Assembly (NCBI RefSeq): GCF_018069925.1
Contig: NZ_JAGPXB010000001.1
Span: 124,001-188,000, forward strand
DNA length: 64,000 bases
DNA from: Flavobacterium erciyesense
Lineage (GTDB): Bacteria > Bacteroidota > Bacteroidia > Flavobacteriales > Flavobacteriaceae
Direction: 5' to 3'
Below the pieces are notes generated by a model. It did not search any database and was not told the origin of the DNA. It saw only the letters and a list, made by a program, of their open reading frames with translations. Of the stretch, positions 16,235-24,922 are shown piece after piece; within the stretch, counting starts at the first letter, position 1; every line of letters starts with the position of its first letter. The position numbers and the translations under genes were made by a program.

Positions 16235-17014
16235 TTACGATAAAAAATAAATAACGAGTTGGTAAAACATAGCAGGGTTTTCAGCATGCAACCAATGACC
16301 GGCATTAGGAATCGTTTCGATTATGGACTGCGGAAAATGTTCTTGAATGTTTTCGATATCACTATCTAAAATGTATTTTGAATTGCCGCCGCGAATGAAC
16401 AATGTAGGTTTTTCAAAGCGAGCAGACTCAGATAATGGCACACCAACCGCTTCGAGATTGGCATTGAAAGCAGCCAAATTAAATCGAAAGGCGAGCTGCC
16501 CAGGTTGCTGCCAGTACAAACTTTTCATTAAAAATTGGCGCGTCCCGAAATCAGGAATATACGTTTCTAGAATAGCCTCTACAGCTGCACGACTCGGCTG
16601 CGTTGAAAAATCGACCGCATTGAGTCCTGCCAAAATATCTTGGTGGTGTTGTGGGTAAAATTTAGGTCCGATATCAGCAACAATTAATTTATTAACCAAA
16701 TCAGGCTGCGAACAAGCGAGTAGCATAGCTACTTTTCCTCCCATGGAATGTCCTAAAATAGTAGCGTTTTGTATATTGTGCGCTTGGCAATAAGCCACTA
16801 CATCTTGTGCCATCAAATCATAACTAAATTCAGTTGTGTGTAAACTACGGCCGTGATTGCGTAAATCGAGTAAATGTACTTGATACTGCTCAGCAAATTG
16901 GGCTCCTAGGGTTTTCCAATTGTCTGACATGCCTAAAAATCCGTGTAGAATAAGAAGTACTGGACTTGCGGTAGGATTTAAAATAACGCTATGCAAAATA
17001 GGTGTTGATACCAT
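16235..17014 (-). CDS. Alpha/beta-hydrolase, YbfF-like esterase
   Basis: The 259-residue protein shows an alpha/beta-hydrolase fold. It has the oxyanion-hole motif LHGFLG near residue 24, DLRNHGRS at about 50-57, the nucleophile elbow GHSMGG (Ser90) and the C-terminal catalytic His in NAGHWLHAENP. The pattern is closest to YbfF-type acyl esterases; the substrate is unknown. The frame runs up to 17083, but that extension lies in a structured repeat. ATG 17014 starts just before the first beta strand and is preferred. It follows pdxJ on the same strand, separated by repeat copy C. Confidence 0.85.
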   Translation of the reverse strand: MVSTPILHSVILNPTASPVLLILHGFLGMSDNWKTLGAQFAEQYQVHLLDLRNHGRSLHTTEFSYDLMAQDVVAYCQAHNIQNATILGHSMGGKVAMLLACSQPDLVNKLIVADIGPKFYPQHHQDILAGLNAVDFSTQPSRAAVEAILETYIPDFGTRQFLMKSLYWQQPGQLAFRFNLAAFNANLEAVGVPLSESARFEKPTLFIRGGNSKYILDSDIENIQEHFPQSIIETIPNAGHWLHAENPAMFYQLVIYFLS

Positions 17015-17038
17015 AATCGTCTTAATTTTGTTGGGCTC

Positions 17039-17155
17039 GCGTGAGGGATAGTAGCAGAAAGCCCGGAACAAAACGGAATGCAATGTAGTTTTGTGAGGAC
17101 TTGTAGCGGATAGCCCGACCCTGCTGCAACGCTAGTGGAAGCAGGGTCACGCCCC
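17039..17155 (+). repeat. Structured intergenic repeat, copy C
   Basis: This copy has the best closing stem. GCGTGA at 17039-17044 pairs with TCACGC at 17147-17152, and outside it TTGGG can pair with CCCAA across a 3-base bulge. Conserved blocks are GAGGGATAGTAGCAG and TAGCGGATAGCCCGACC. Inside are a 7-bp hairpin ACAAAAC/GTTTTGT (17068-17074 with 17088-17094) and a 9-bp hairpin GACCCTGCT/AGCAGGGTC (17117-17125 with 17140-17148). It lies between pdxJ and the hydrolase gene, in the opposite orientation to both. Confidence 0.75.
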
Positions 17156-17162
17156 AATTATT

Positions 17163-17876
17163 TTATTTTAATTTTTGTAGATACATATTAACGACATTCT
17201 CGAGACCTAGATACAAAGACTCAGAAATCAAGGCGTGACCGATGGAAACCTCTAAAAGTCCCGAGATATTTTGTTTGAAAAATTGAATGTTATCCAGACT
17301 TAAATCATGTCCGGCATTGATACCCAACTGCAATTCATTGGCCAATTCCGCCGCAGCGATATAAGGTTCGATGGCTGACCTATTGCCCAAGCTGTATTGG
17401 TGTGCAAAAGCTTCGGTGTAGAGTTCGATGCGATCAGTACCTGTTTTTTTGGCGCCTTCGATCATGTCGAGTCGTGGATCTACAAAAATAGAAGTTCGAA
17501 TGTTGTGGCGTTGAAATTCCTGAATCATCTCGGTCAAGTAAGCTTGGTTTTTAACCGTATCCCAGCCAGCCGAAGAAGTGATAGCTCCAATGGCATCAGG
17601 CACTAAAGTAACTTGTGTAGGCTGACACTCTAAAACCAAATCGATAAAATTATGCTGCGGGTTACCCTCGATATTAAACTCGGTATAAACAATCGGTTTT
17701 AAATCGCGCGCATCTTGATACCTTATGTGTCGTTCGTCAGGCCTTGGGTGAATGGTGATTCCTTGACCTCCAAATCGCTGAATATCGGTAGCGACTTTTA
17801 ACAAATCAGGCACATTGCCGCCGCGAGCATTTCGTAAAGTTGCTATTTTATTGATGTTTACACTTAACTTTGTCAT
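17163..17876 (-). CDS. pdxJ: Pyridoxine 5'-phosphate synthase
   Basis: The 237-residue TIM-barrel enzyme condenses 1-deoxyxylulose 5-phosphate with aminoacetone 3-phosphate to give pyridoxine 5'-phosphate. Family motifs are present: the N-terminal LSVNINKIATLRNARGG, the active-site segment ITIHPRPDERHI, TDRIELYTEAFA and GINAGHDLSLDNI. The length is normal. The gene is divergent from the CBS-domain gene at 17992. Vitamin B6 genes are not otherwise clustered here. Confidence 0.96.
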   Translation of the reverse strand: MTKLSVNINKIATLRNARGGNVPDLLKVATDIQRFGGQGITIHPRPDERHIRYQDARDLKPIVYTEFNIEGNPQHNFIDLVLECQPTQVTLVPDAIGAITSSAGWDTVKNQAYLTEMIQEFQRHNIRTSIFVDPRLDMIEGAKKTGTDRIELYTEAFAHQYSLGNRSAIEPYIAAAELANELQLGINAGHDLSLDNIQFFKQNISGLLEVSIGHALISESLYLGLENVVNMYLQKLK

Positions 17877-17917
17877 GAATACAGGTTTAGTTTGATTTAC
17901 TAGTGTTTAATTGAAAG

Positions 17918-17925
17918 CAAAAATA
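17918..17925 (-). promoter_or_regulatory. Candidate -7 box for pdxJ
   Basis: TATTTTTG on the minus strand, 41 bases before the pdxJ ATG. No clear TTG at -33 is visible. Confidence 0.4.
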
Positions 17926-17991
17926 CAAAGTAAAACTTAGGAGATTTTGCTATTTTTTGATTATTTTGCATGAAATATTGCTCGCAAACTT

Positions 17992-18651
17992 ATGACAGAA
18001 CTACTCCAATTTATCAACAACGACTATAAAGCCCTTGACAGCCAAGAAACTATTGCGGAGGTTCAGGACTTTTTTAGTGATATATCGTTCTCTCACTTTC
18101 CGGTGGTAGAAGATGGCGTGTACTTGGGCTGTATTGCTGCCGAGGATAGCGAGACCTTTGACAGTGATAAAAAAATCATTGATTACCGCTTTACTCTTGA
18201 AGGCTTTTTTGTTCGAACCACGACTATTTGGCTGGATGTTTTAGAAGTTTTTGCCAAAAACCATAGTAATTTGGTACCGGTTTTAGACCAAAGTAATAGC
18301 TATGTTGGATATTACGAAATGGAAGATGTCATGCGATTTTTTCACGAAACCCCATTTTTGAAGGAACCGGGTGGAATTATTGTGGTTCAAAAACCAATTT
18401 TAGAATACTCGATGAGCCAGATCACTCAAATTGTAGAAAGTAATAATGGTAAACTGCTTGGCTTATTCGTTTCGGAATCGGCAGTAGATAGTGTTGTGGT
18501 TACTTTAAAAATTTCTTTGGGCGCCATGAACGAAATCATTCAAACCTTTAGACGATACAATTACGAGATTTTATCAGACCACCAAGAAGACAATTACATT
18601 AACAACTTAAAGGAACGCTCTGATTATTTAGATAAGTATTTAAATATTTAA
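17992..18651 (+). CDS. CBS-domain protein
   Basis: The 219-residue cytoplasmic protein has a CBS pair in its first 120 residues (IAEVQDFFSDISFSHFPVVEDG, then NLVPVLDQSNSYVGYYEMEDVM). A C-terminal segment of about 90 residues has an ACT-like look (GGIIVVQKPILEYSMSQITQIVE). CBS pairs usually bind adenine nucleotides. It is followed after 50 bases by nadK and is probably co-transcribed, which fits a role in sensing adenylate or nicotinamide nucleotides. That link is inference. Confidence 0.82.
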   Translation: MTELLQFINNDYKALDSQETIAEVQDFFSDISFSHFPVVEDGVYLGCIAAEDSETFDSDKKIIDYRFTLEGFFVRTTTIWLDVLEVFAKNHSNLVPVLDQSNSYVGYYEMEDVMRFFHETPFLKEPGGIIVVQKPILEYSMSQITQIVESNNGKLLGLFVSESAVDSVVVTLKISLGAMNEIIQTFRRYNYEILSDHQEDNYINNLKERSDYLDKYLNI

Positions 18652-18701
18652 GGAGTACCTTAAAAACAACAAGCGCAGCTTTAAACCCGACATCTAAAAT
18701 C

Positions 18702-19586
18702 ATGAAAGTAGCAATCTACGGTCAATATTATCAAAACAGCACAGAACCTATCATAAACGACATTTTTGATTTTTTCAACAAGAATAATGTCGAGTTGATT
18801 ATTGAAGAAAAGTTTATGCAAATACTTGATGAAAAGAAATTAGTAGCTGCCGGGTACAAAACTTTTTCAAATCACCACGAATTAGATAGTAGTTTTGATA
18901 TGCTAATTAGTATTGGTGGCGATGGTACCATATTAAGAGCCGCTACTTTGGTTCGCGACTCTGGAATCCCAATTTTAGGTATAAATGCAGGAAGACTCGG
19001 CTTTTTGGCTACGGTTCAAAAAGAAAATATTGCCTCTTTCATGCAATTTGTAATTGATAAAAAATATACGCTCTCTAAACGCGCTTTACTAAGTTTGCAC
19101 TGCACACCAAGCAATGAAGCAATCGAAGAAATGAATTTTGCCATGAACGAAATTACGGTAAGCCGCAAAGACACTACCTCTATGATTACCATAGATACGT
19201 ATTTAAACGGTGAATTCTTAAATTCGTATTGGGCCGACGGTTTAATTATATCTACACCTACTGGCTCCACAGGCTATTCCTTAAGTTGTGGCGGACCAAT
19301 TTTAACACCTGATGTAAAAAGCCTTGTTATTACGCCAATTGCACCACACAATTTAACCGCAAGACCACTAGTAGTTCCAGACGAAACAGAAATAAAACTA
19401 AAAGTATCTGGTCGCGAGGAGAACTATTTAGTTTCATTAGATTCGAGAGTTACCTCAATAAAAAACGAATCTATACTGACTTTAAAGAAAACACCTTTCT
19501 ACATAAACATGGTCGAAATTCCCGGCGAAACATTCCTAAAAACCCTTAGAAACAAATTACTTTGGGGACAAGACAAACGCAATTAA
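18702..19586 (+). CDS. nadK: NAD kinase
   Basis: The 294-residue enzyme phosphorylates NAD to NADP. The signature SIGGDGTILRAA is at about residues 70-81, NAGRLGFLATV follows, and the nucleotide-binding STPTGSTGYSLSCGGPI is in the second domain. The start MKVAIYGQYY is typical of Bacteroidetes NadK. It follows the CBS protein on the same strand. The next gene has its own promoter, 123 bases downstream of the nadK stop. Confidence 0.96.
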   Translation: MKVAIYGQYYQNSTEPIINDIFDFFNKNNVELIIEEKFMQILDEKKLVAAGYKTFSNHHELDSSFDMLISIGGDGTILRAATLVRDSGIPILGINAGRLGFLATVQKENIASFMQFVIDKKYTLSKRALLSLHCTPSNEAIEEMNFAMNEITVSRKDTTSMITIDTYLNGEFLNSYWADGLIISTPTGSTGYSLSCGGPILTPDVKSLVITPIAPHNLTARPLVVPDETEIKLKVSGREENYLVSLDSRVTSIKNESILTLKKTPFYINMVEIPGETFLKTLRNKLLWGQDKRN

Positions 19587-19708
19587 GTCGAAATAACCTG
19601 CGCAGATACAATTTTCTCAATCTTTGACGTTTTAACAAAACAATCCCTTTATTTAAAAGCGCTTAAAGTACTAATTATTAAAAAAACGCACATTTAACAG
19701 ATTGGGCA

Positions 19709-19737
19709 TTGTATCGAAGTGATTATTATTATATTTG
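19709..19737 (+). promoter_or_regulatory. Promoter of the DUF6089-uppS-bamA operon
   Basis: TTG (19709-19711), 18-base spacer, TATATTTG (19730-19737). The predicted start of transcription near 19743 lies downstream of an in-frame ATG at 19735, so ATG 19756 is the true start of the first gene. Confidence 0.75.
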
Positions 19738-19755
19738 CACGCAATTTTTGATTTA

Positions 19756-20430
19756 ATGAAGAAGATTTTTATTATTTTTCTAAGTCTGTTTTCCTTGACA
19801 AACCTACAAGCTCAAATTCATGAGATTGGCGTTTTTCTTGGCGGGAGTAATTACATAGGAGACATTGGACCAACGACTTACATCAATCCCAATGAACCTG
19901 CAATTGGAATTTTGTATAAGTGGAATAAAAGTCCGAGACACTCGTATCGAATTTCATATGTACAGTCGCAAATTACCTCTAGAGACTTTGACTCAAAGGA
20001 AGTAAGTAGGTATGAACGCGGCTTCAACTTAGAAAATGATGTAAAAGAATTGTCTTTAGGTCTTGAATTTAATTTTTTCGACTTTAATTTGCATGAAGGA
20101 CAGCCAAAACTTACTCCTTATGTTGCATCAGGTTTAAGTTACTTTTTTGATAGTTTTACCTTGACAAATGACTTTGCGGATGTAAAAATAACGGGAAGAA
20201 GCCGACGAAAAAAATCAATTGCGATTCCGATGATTGTTGGACTTAAAGCTACCGTAATGCCCCAATTTATCTTGGCGATAGAGGCAGGAGCAAGATACAG
20301 CCAGAGCGATAACATGGACGGAAGTTTTAATGAAAAATTTGGGAATATAAATAATAATGATTGGTACGTTTTTTCAGGACTAACACTTACCTACACCTTT
20401 GGTAAGTCACCCTGTTATTGTGCAGAATAA
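19756..20430 (+). CDS. DUF6089-family outer-membrane protein
   Basis: The 224-residue protein has a signal peptide (MKKIFIIFLSLF to LQAQ) and an 8-to-10-strand beta-barrel pattern with IHEIGVFLGGSNYIGDIG near the mature N-terminus. The C-terminus is Cys-containing (PCYCAE). I recognise the pattern as the DUF6089 / porin-like proteins of Bacteroidetes that precede uppS and bamA. Its position at the head of an outer-membrane assembly operon suggests an envelope role. The function is not established. Confidence 0.85.
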   Translation: MKKIFIIFLSLFSLTNLQAQIHEIGVFLGGSNYIGDIGPTTYINPNEPAIGILYKWNKSPRHSYRISYVQSQITSRDFDSKEVSRYERGFNLENDVKELSLGLEFNFFDFNLHEGQPKLTPYVASGLSYFFDSFTLTNDFADVKITGRSRRKKSIAIPMIVGLKATVMPQFILAIEAGARYSQSDNMDGSFNEKFGNINNNDWYVFSGLTLTYTFGKSPCYCAE

Positions 20431-20433
20431 AAA

Positions 20434-21174
20434 ATGAATTTAGTAGAAACGATCAATAAAGAAAGATTACCACAACATCTTGCCATCATTATGGACGGCA
20501 ATGGACGTTGGGCAAAACAGCAAGGGCTTTTACGAGCTCTAGGACACCAGAGCGGAACAAAATCTGTTAAAGTGATTATTGAAGCAACTGCAAAATTGGG
20601 CATTCCATTTTTAACGTTATATGCATTTTCGACAGAAAACTGGAACAGACCCAAACTTGAGGTAGAAACATTGATGAAAGTTTTAATCAATTCATTAAAG
20701 AAAGAATTGACTACCCTACAAAAAAATAACATCAAACTCAATGCCATTGGTAATTTAGAAATGCTACCAAAATCTGCGCAAAAAGAGTTGTTGGATGTTA
20801 TGGAAAAAACAAAAAACAACACCCAAATGACCTTAACTTTGGCCCTTAGTTATGGTTCCAGAGAAGAGCTCGTATCTGCAATGAAGAAGATTTGTAGTAA
20901 AGTTAAAAATAATATAATTTCAATAGACAGTATTGACGATTCAATTATTAATGAGCATCTTTACACGCAAAATTTACCCGACGTAGATTTATTAATACGA
21001 ACAAGTGGAGAACATAGAATAAGTAATTTCTTGCTGTGGCAAATAGCCTACTCAGAGTTGTATTTTACTGATATATTGTGGCCAGACTTTAAAGAACAGG
21101 ATTTATATGAGGCTATCATTAGTTATCAAAAAAGAGAACGTAGATTTGGAAAAACAAGTGAACAAATTAAATAA
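20434..21174 (+). CDS. uppS: Isoprenyl transferase, undecaprenyl diphosphate synthase
   Basis: The 246-residue cis-prenyltransferase makes the C55 lipid carrier used for peptidoglycan and O-antigen. Motifs in order: IMDGNGRWAKQQG with the catalytic Asp, LTLYAFSTENWNRP, and near the C-terminus DLLIRTSGEHRISNFLLWQ and YSELYFTDILWPDF. It starts 3 bases after the DUF6089 gene and is followed by or overlaps bamA. The pairing with bamA is common in bacteria. Confidence 0.96.
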   Translation: MNLVETINKERLPQHLAIIMDGNGRWAKQQGLLRALGHQSGTKSVKVIIEATAKLGIPFLTLYAFSTENWNRPKLEVETLMKVLINSLKKELTTLQKNNIKLNAIGNLEMLPKSAQKELLDVMEKTKNNTQMTLTLALSYGSREELVSAMKKICSKVKNNIISIDSIDDSIINEHLYTQNLPDVDLLIRTSGEHRISNFLLWQIAYSELYFTDILWPDFKEQDLYEAIISYQKRERRFGKTSEQIK

Positions 21175-23842
21175 TTTTTTAGTGTTAAATAAGAGCATCA
21201 AAACCGTACTTAGCGTTTTATTTTTTATCAGTTTTTTTCAATCTCAAGCACAAGATCGTGTTCCGTTTGATCAAGGAAAAAAATACATTTTAGCAGATGT
21301 AGCTGTAGTAGGTGACATAAGTTTTAATAGCCAAACGGTAGTAACATTTACCGGTTTGCAAAAAGGTCAGGAAATAACAATTCCGGGCGAGCAAATTAGT
21401 GCAGCAATTAAAAAATTAGGCAAACTAGGATTATTTGACGAAATCTCTTTTTACGTAAATAAAGTACAAAACGACAGTATCTATTTAGACTTAAATATTG
21501 TTGAACTGCCTAAATTAAACCAAGTTAAAATTGTTGGTGTTAAAAAAAGTAAGATAGAAGGCCTTATCAAAGACAACTCTTTGAATAAAGGAAAAGTAGT
21601 AAACGAAAATTTAATTACTACTACTAAAAATTACATCGAAAACAAATACCGTAAAGATGGTTTTTTCAATACAAAAGTAACCATCAACACCACAAAAGAT
21701 ACTAGCACGACAAACCAAGTAAACATGCTAGTTCGTATCGATAAAGGTGCAAAAATTAAAATCAGCTCTATTGATTTTGTAGGCAACAACAAAATCTCTG
21801 ATAAAAAACTTCGTAAAGCCATGAAAGATACGAAGCAAAAAAATCCGATTCGATTTTTAAAAGCTTCAAAATTCATTAAAGACAAATACAAAACCGATCT
21901 TGAGAAAGTAATTGCTTCTTACAAAGAAAGAGGTTTTCGTGATGCCAGAATTGTATCTGATTCTGTTGTTTACAACGAACAAAAAAATGCTTTAGATATC
22001 AAAATCAAATTAGAAGAAGGAAACAAATACTATTTTGGAGATATTAAATTTCTGGGTAATACAATTTATACAGATCAAGGTTTATCAAGACTAATTGGAA
22101 TCAAAAAAGGTGATACCTATAACGGTGTATTACTTGAAAAACGAATTGCTGACAAAACAAAACCAGACGGAGAAGACATTACCAACCTATACCAAAACAG
22201 TGGTTATTTATTCTCTAATGTAAATGCTGTGGAGGTAAAAACGGCAAATGACACTATCGATTTTGAAATTAGAATTACCGAAGGACCGATTGCTTATTTC
22301 AATAAAATTACAGCTGTAGGTAACGATAAAACAAATGACCGCGTAATTTACCGCGAATTAAAAACCAAACCTGGAGAAAAATATAGTAAGGAAGAATTGG
22401 TTCGTACCATTCGTGAGATCGGACAATTGGGTTTCTTTGATCCAGAAGCGATTGATCCTAAATTTAAAAATGTAGATTCTGGCGCAGGAACAGTAGACAT
22501 TGAATACAACTTAGTTGAAAAAGGATCTAGCCAAATCGAACTACAAGGTGGTTACGGTGGCGGCGGATTTATTGGAACACTAGGACTATCATTCAACAAC
22601 TTCTCAGCGAGAAATATGTTTAATAAGGAAGCCTACAAACCATTACCTATGGGAGACGGACAAAAAGTATCGCTGCGTTTGCAAGCAAGTACCTTTTTCC
22701 AAACCTACAGTTTATCATTTTCGGAGCCATGGTTTGGAGGTAAAAAACCTGTTTCTTTCAGTACTTCATTGTCTTACAGTAAACAATTTTTGAATAACTT
22801 TATCACTCAAAGAGCTGATAGAACCAGAAGTTTTGACATTCTTACTTTATCTGTAGGATTAGCAAAAAGGCTTACAGTTCCAGATGATTTCTTTGTATTA
22901 TCACAATCTGTGAGTTACCAACACTACTCATTAAATAATTACAACACAGGTCTTTTTACCTTTGGTAACGGAACATCTCGTAATTTAGCATACACAGTAG
23001 CTTTAACTAGAAATAGTAAAGGATTTAACCCGATATTTCCAACCTATGGTTCAGAATTTAGCATTTCGGCAAAAGTTACACCACCATACTCTTTGTTTAA
23101 TGGAGTGGATTATGCTACACTAGGTGATCAAAAGGAATACAAATTAAGAAATACAACTGATAGACAAAATGTTCCCGATGCTAATGGAAATATTGTGGCA
23201 ATTGGGGATTATGTAGATGCAAATGGGAACAAAGTAGAAGAAAAAGACTTCCGTTTGGCTGCAGCTGACCAAAGTAAAGTAGATCAAAAACGATTCAATT
23301 GGTTAGAATATTATAAAGTAAAATTCAAAGCAGATACCTATACTAAACTGTATGGTAAAATCGTTTTACGTGTATTGTCTGAGTTTGGTTTCTTAGGTGC
23401 TTATGACCAAGCACGAGGAGCTGTACCTTTTGAAAGATACTATTTAGGAGGTGATGGTTTAGCTAACTTTGCAATGGACGGTCGTGAAAACATTCAATTA
23501 AGAGGTTATCCTAACAACTCCCTTACTCCTACTAATGAGAGAGGAGAACAAATTGGAGGAACGGTGTACAACAAATTCTCTTTAGAGTTACGTTATCCTA
23601 TTACATTGAAATCTTCTGCATCTATTTATGCTTTAGCGTTTTTAGAAGGTGGAGCAGCATTTAGTGATTTTAAAACCTATAATCCATTTGCGTTAAACCG
23701 TTCAGCAGGCATTGGTCTACGCGTGTTCATGCCTGCCTTTGGTTTATTAGGTATTGATTTCGGACACGGATTTGATGCATTACCAGGACAAGCAAAAGCA
23801 AACGGATGGGAAACGCACTTTATCATTGGACAACAGTTTTAG
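21158..23842 (+). CDS. bamA: Outer-membrane protein assembly factor BamA
   Basis: BamA inserts beta-barrel proteins into the outer membrane. After a signal peptide ending in QSQAQ come POTRA-like repeats over roughly the first 400 residues (for example SKIEGLIKDNSLNKGKVV and FFNTKVTINTTKD). The C-terminal 16-strand barrel has GGYGGGGFIGTLGLSFNN, GGDGLANFAM and a terminal FIIGQQF. The open frame has an ATG at 21107, 68 bases inside uppS, but this would put about 29 residues before the signal peptide. GTG 21158, with GGAAAAACAA just upstream, is preferred; GTG 21182 is also possible. A BamA-uppS-OmpH order supports the assignment. Confidence 0.92.
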   Translation: MNKLNNFLVLNKSIKTVLSVLFFISFFQSQAQDRVPFDQGKKYILADVAVVGDISFNSQTVVTFTGLQKGQEITIPGEQISAAIKKLGKLGLFDEISFYVNKVQNDSIYLDLNIVELPKLNQVKIVGVKKSKIEGLIKDNSLNKGKVVNENLITTTKNYIENKYRKDGFFNTKVTINTTKDTSTTNQVNMLVRIDKGAKIKISSIDFVGNNKISDKKLRKAMKDTKQKNPIRFLKASKFIKDKYKTDLEKVIASYKERGFRDARIVSDSVVYNEQKNALDIKIKLEEGNKYYFGDIKFLGNTIYTDQGLSRLIGIKKGDTYNGVLLEKRIADKTKPDGEDITNLYQNSGYLFSNVNAVEVKTANDTIDFEIRITEGPIAYFNKITAVGNDKTNDRVIYRELKTKPGEKYSKEELVRTIREIGQLGFFDPEAIDPKFKNVDSGAGTVDIEYNLVEKGSSQIELQGGYGGGGFIGTLGLSFNNFSARNMFNKEAYKPLPMGDGQKVSLRLQASTFFQTYSLSFSEPWFGGKKPVSFSTSLSYSKQFLNNFITQRADRTRSFDILTLSVGLAKRLTVPDDFFVLSQSVSYQHYSLNNYNTGLFTFGNGTSRNLAYTVALTRNSKGFNPIFPTYGSEFSISAKVTPPYSLFNGVDYATLGDQKEYKLRNTTDRQNVPDANGNIVAIGDYVDANGNKVEEKDFRLAAADQSKVDQKRFNWLEYYKVKFKADTYTKLYGKIVLRVLSEFGFLGAYDQARGAVPFERYYLGGDGLANFAMDGRENIQLRGYPNNSLTPTNERGEQIGGTVYNKFSLELRYPITLKSSASIYALAFLEGGAAFSDFKTYNPFALNRSAGIGLRVFMPAFGLLGIDFGHGFDALPGQAKANGWETHFIIGQQF

Positions 23843-23877
23843 AACTGATAACACCCATCATTTAATAACATATTGAT

Positions 23878-24897
23878 ATGAAAAAACAATTTTTGTTACT
23901 TTTTTTAGCCTTTGTACTAGCGCAAACAGCCTCTGCACAAACAAGAGGTACAAAGATTGGTTATATTGATATGGAGTATATTTTGCAAAATGTACCTGAC
24001 TACACCGAAGCAAAAAACCAATTGGAAATAAAAGCTCAAAAATGGAAATCAGAAATTGATTCAAAAACCAATGAAATCAACAAATTAAAAGAGGCTTTGA
24101 AAGCTGAAAAAGCTTTATTAACAAAGGAATTAATTGAAGAAAGAGAAACTGAAATTCGATTTTTAGAAAAAGAAAACTCTGACTACCAGCAACAGCGCTT
24201 TGGAGCAAATGGAGATTTAATTAATCAAAAATTAGTTTTGGCTAAGCCAATACAAGATCAAGTTTTTACAGCAGTACAAGACATTGCAGAACGCTTGAAG
24301 TATGACTTTATATTTGACAAAACATCTGATTTGACCATGCTTTTCTCAGCGAAGAGATTTGACATTAGTGACCAAGTTTTACGTTCTTTAACACGATCAG
24401 AAAAAAGAGAGCAACTCACAAAAAAGCAACAAAAAGAAGCCGAGGCTCGAGAAAGTAAAGAAGACGCAATTGACGAGAATCCGGTATTAGCGGAGAGACA
24501 AAAAGCACTAGAAGAGAAGAAAGCAGCGAGAGACAAACTTATTGAAGATCGCAAGGCCTTACAAGAACAAAAGAAAAAAGAGTTCGATGACAAACGCAAG
24601 CAAATGCTAGAAGCAAGAGCTGCCAAAAAAAATGGCACGGTTTCTGCAAATGTAGCAAAAGAGGCAAGTACAACAGCAACTGACACGAATTTTAAAGTCG
24701 ATAGTGCGAAGCAAGCAGCCGAAGAGGCAAAACAAAAAGCTGCAACAGATCGCGCCAAATTGATCGAAGAAAGAAAAAAGGTAATCGAAGATCGCAAGCA
24801 AGCTTTTGAAGCAAAAAGAAAGAAAGTACTAGAAGATCGCGAAGCAGCGAAAAAAGCAAAAGAAGAACAATTAAAAGAAAAATCAACCAATAATTAA
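23878..24897 (+). CDS. OmpH/Skp-family periplasmic chaperone, long form
   Basis: The 339-residue protein has a signal peptide (to about residue 20, ASAQ) and a Skp-like domain starting with KIGYIDMEYILQNVPDYTEAKNQLE. It ends with a coiled-coil, charge-rich tail from about residue 185 to the end. The tail is rich in Lys, Glu, Arg and Ala, with repeated RKxxEDRKQ-like units. Skp-type chaperones escort outer-membrane proteins to BamA. The usual length is about 160-180 residues, so the tail nearly doubles it. It lies 35 bases after bamA and 25 before a normal-length paralogue. Confidence 0.88.
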   Translation: MKKQFLLLFLAFVLAQTASAQTRGTKIGYIDMEYILQNVPDYTEAKNQLEIKAQKWKSEIDSKTNEINKLKEALKAEKALLTKELIEERETEIRFLEKENSDYQQQRFGANGDLINQKLVLAKPIQDQVFTAVQDIAERLKYDFIFDKTSDLTMLFSAKRFDISDQVLRSLTRSEKREQLTKKQQKEAEARESKEDAIDENPVLAERQKALEEKKAARDKLIEDRKALQEQKKKEFDDKRKQMLEARAAKKNGTVSANVAKEASTTATDTNFKVDSAKQAAEEAKQKAATDRAKLIEERKKVIEDRKQAFEAKRKKVLEDREAAKKAKEEQLKEKSTNN

Positions 24898-24922
24898 TTA
24901 CTTACTTAATATTTTAAAAACG

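Noticed and set aside
17015..17083. N-terminal extension of the alpha/beta-hydrolase
   Set aside because: The extra 23 codons lie in repeat copy C and look unlike the family; ATG 17014 precedes the first beta strand.
24258..24890. Long antisense frame (about 210 codons) opposite the first ompH gene
   Set aside because: It is rich in Ser, Phe and Ala because it mirrors the Lys/Glu-rich repeats of the real gene, and it has no promoter or family motif.
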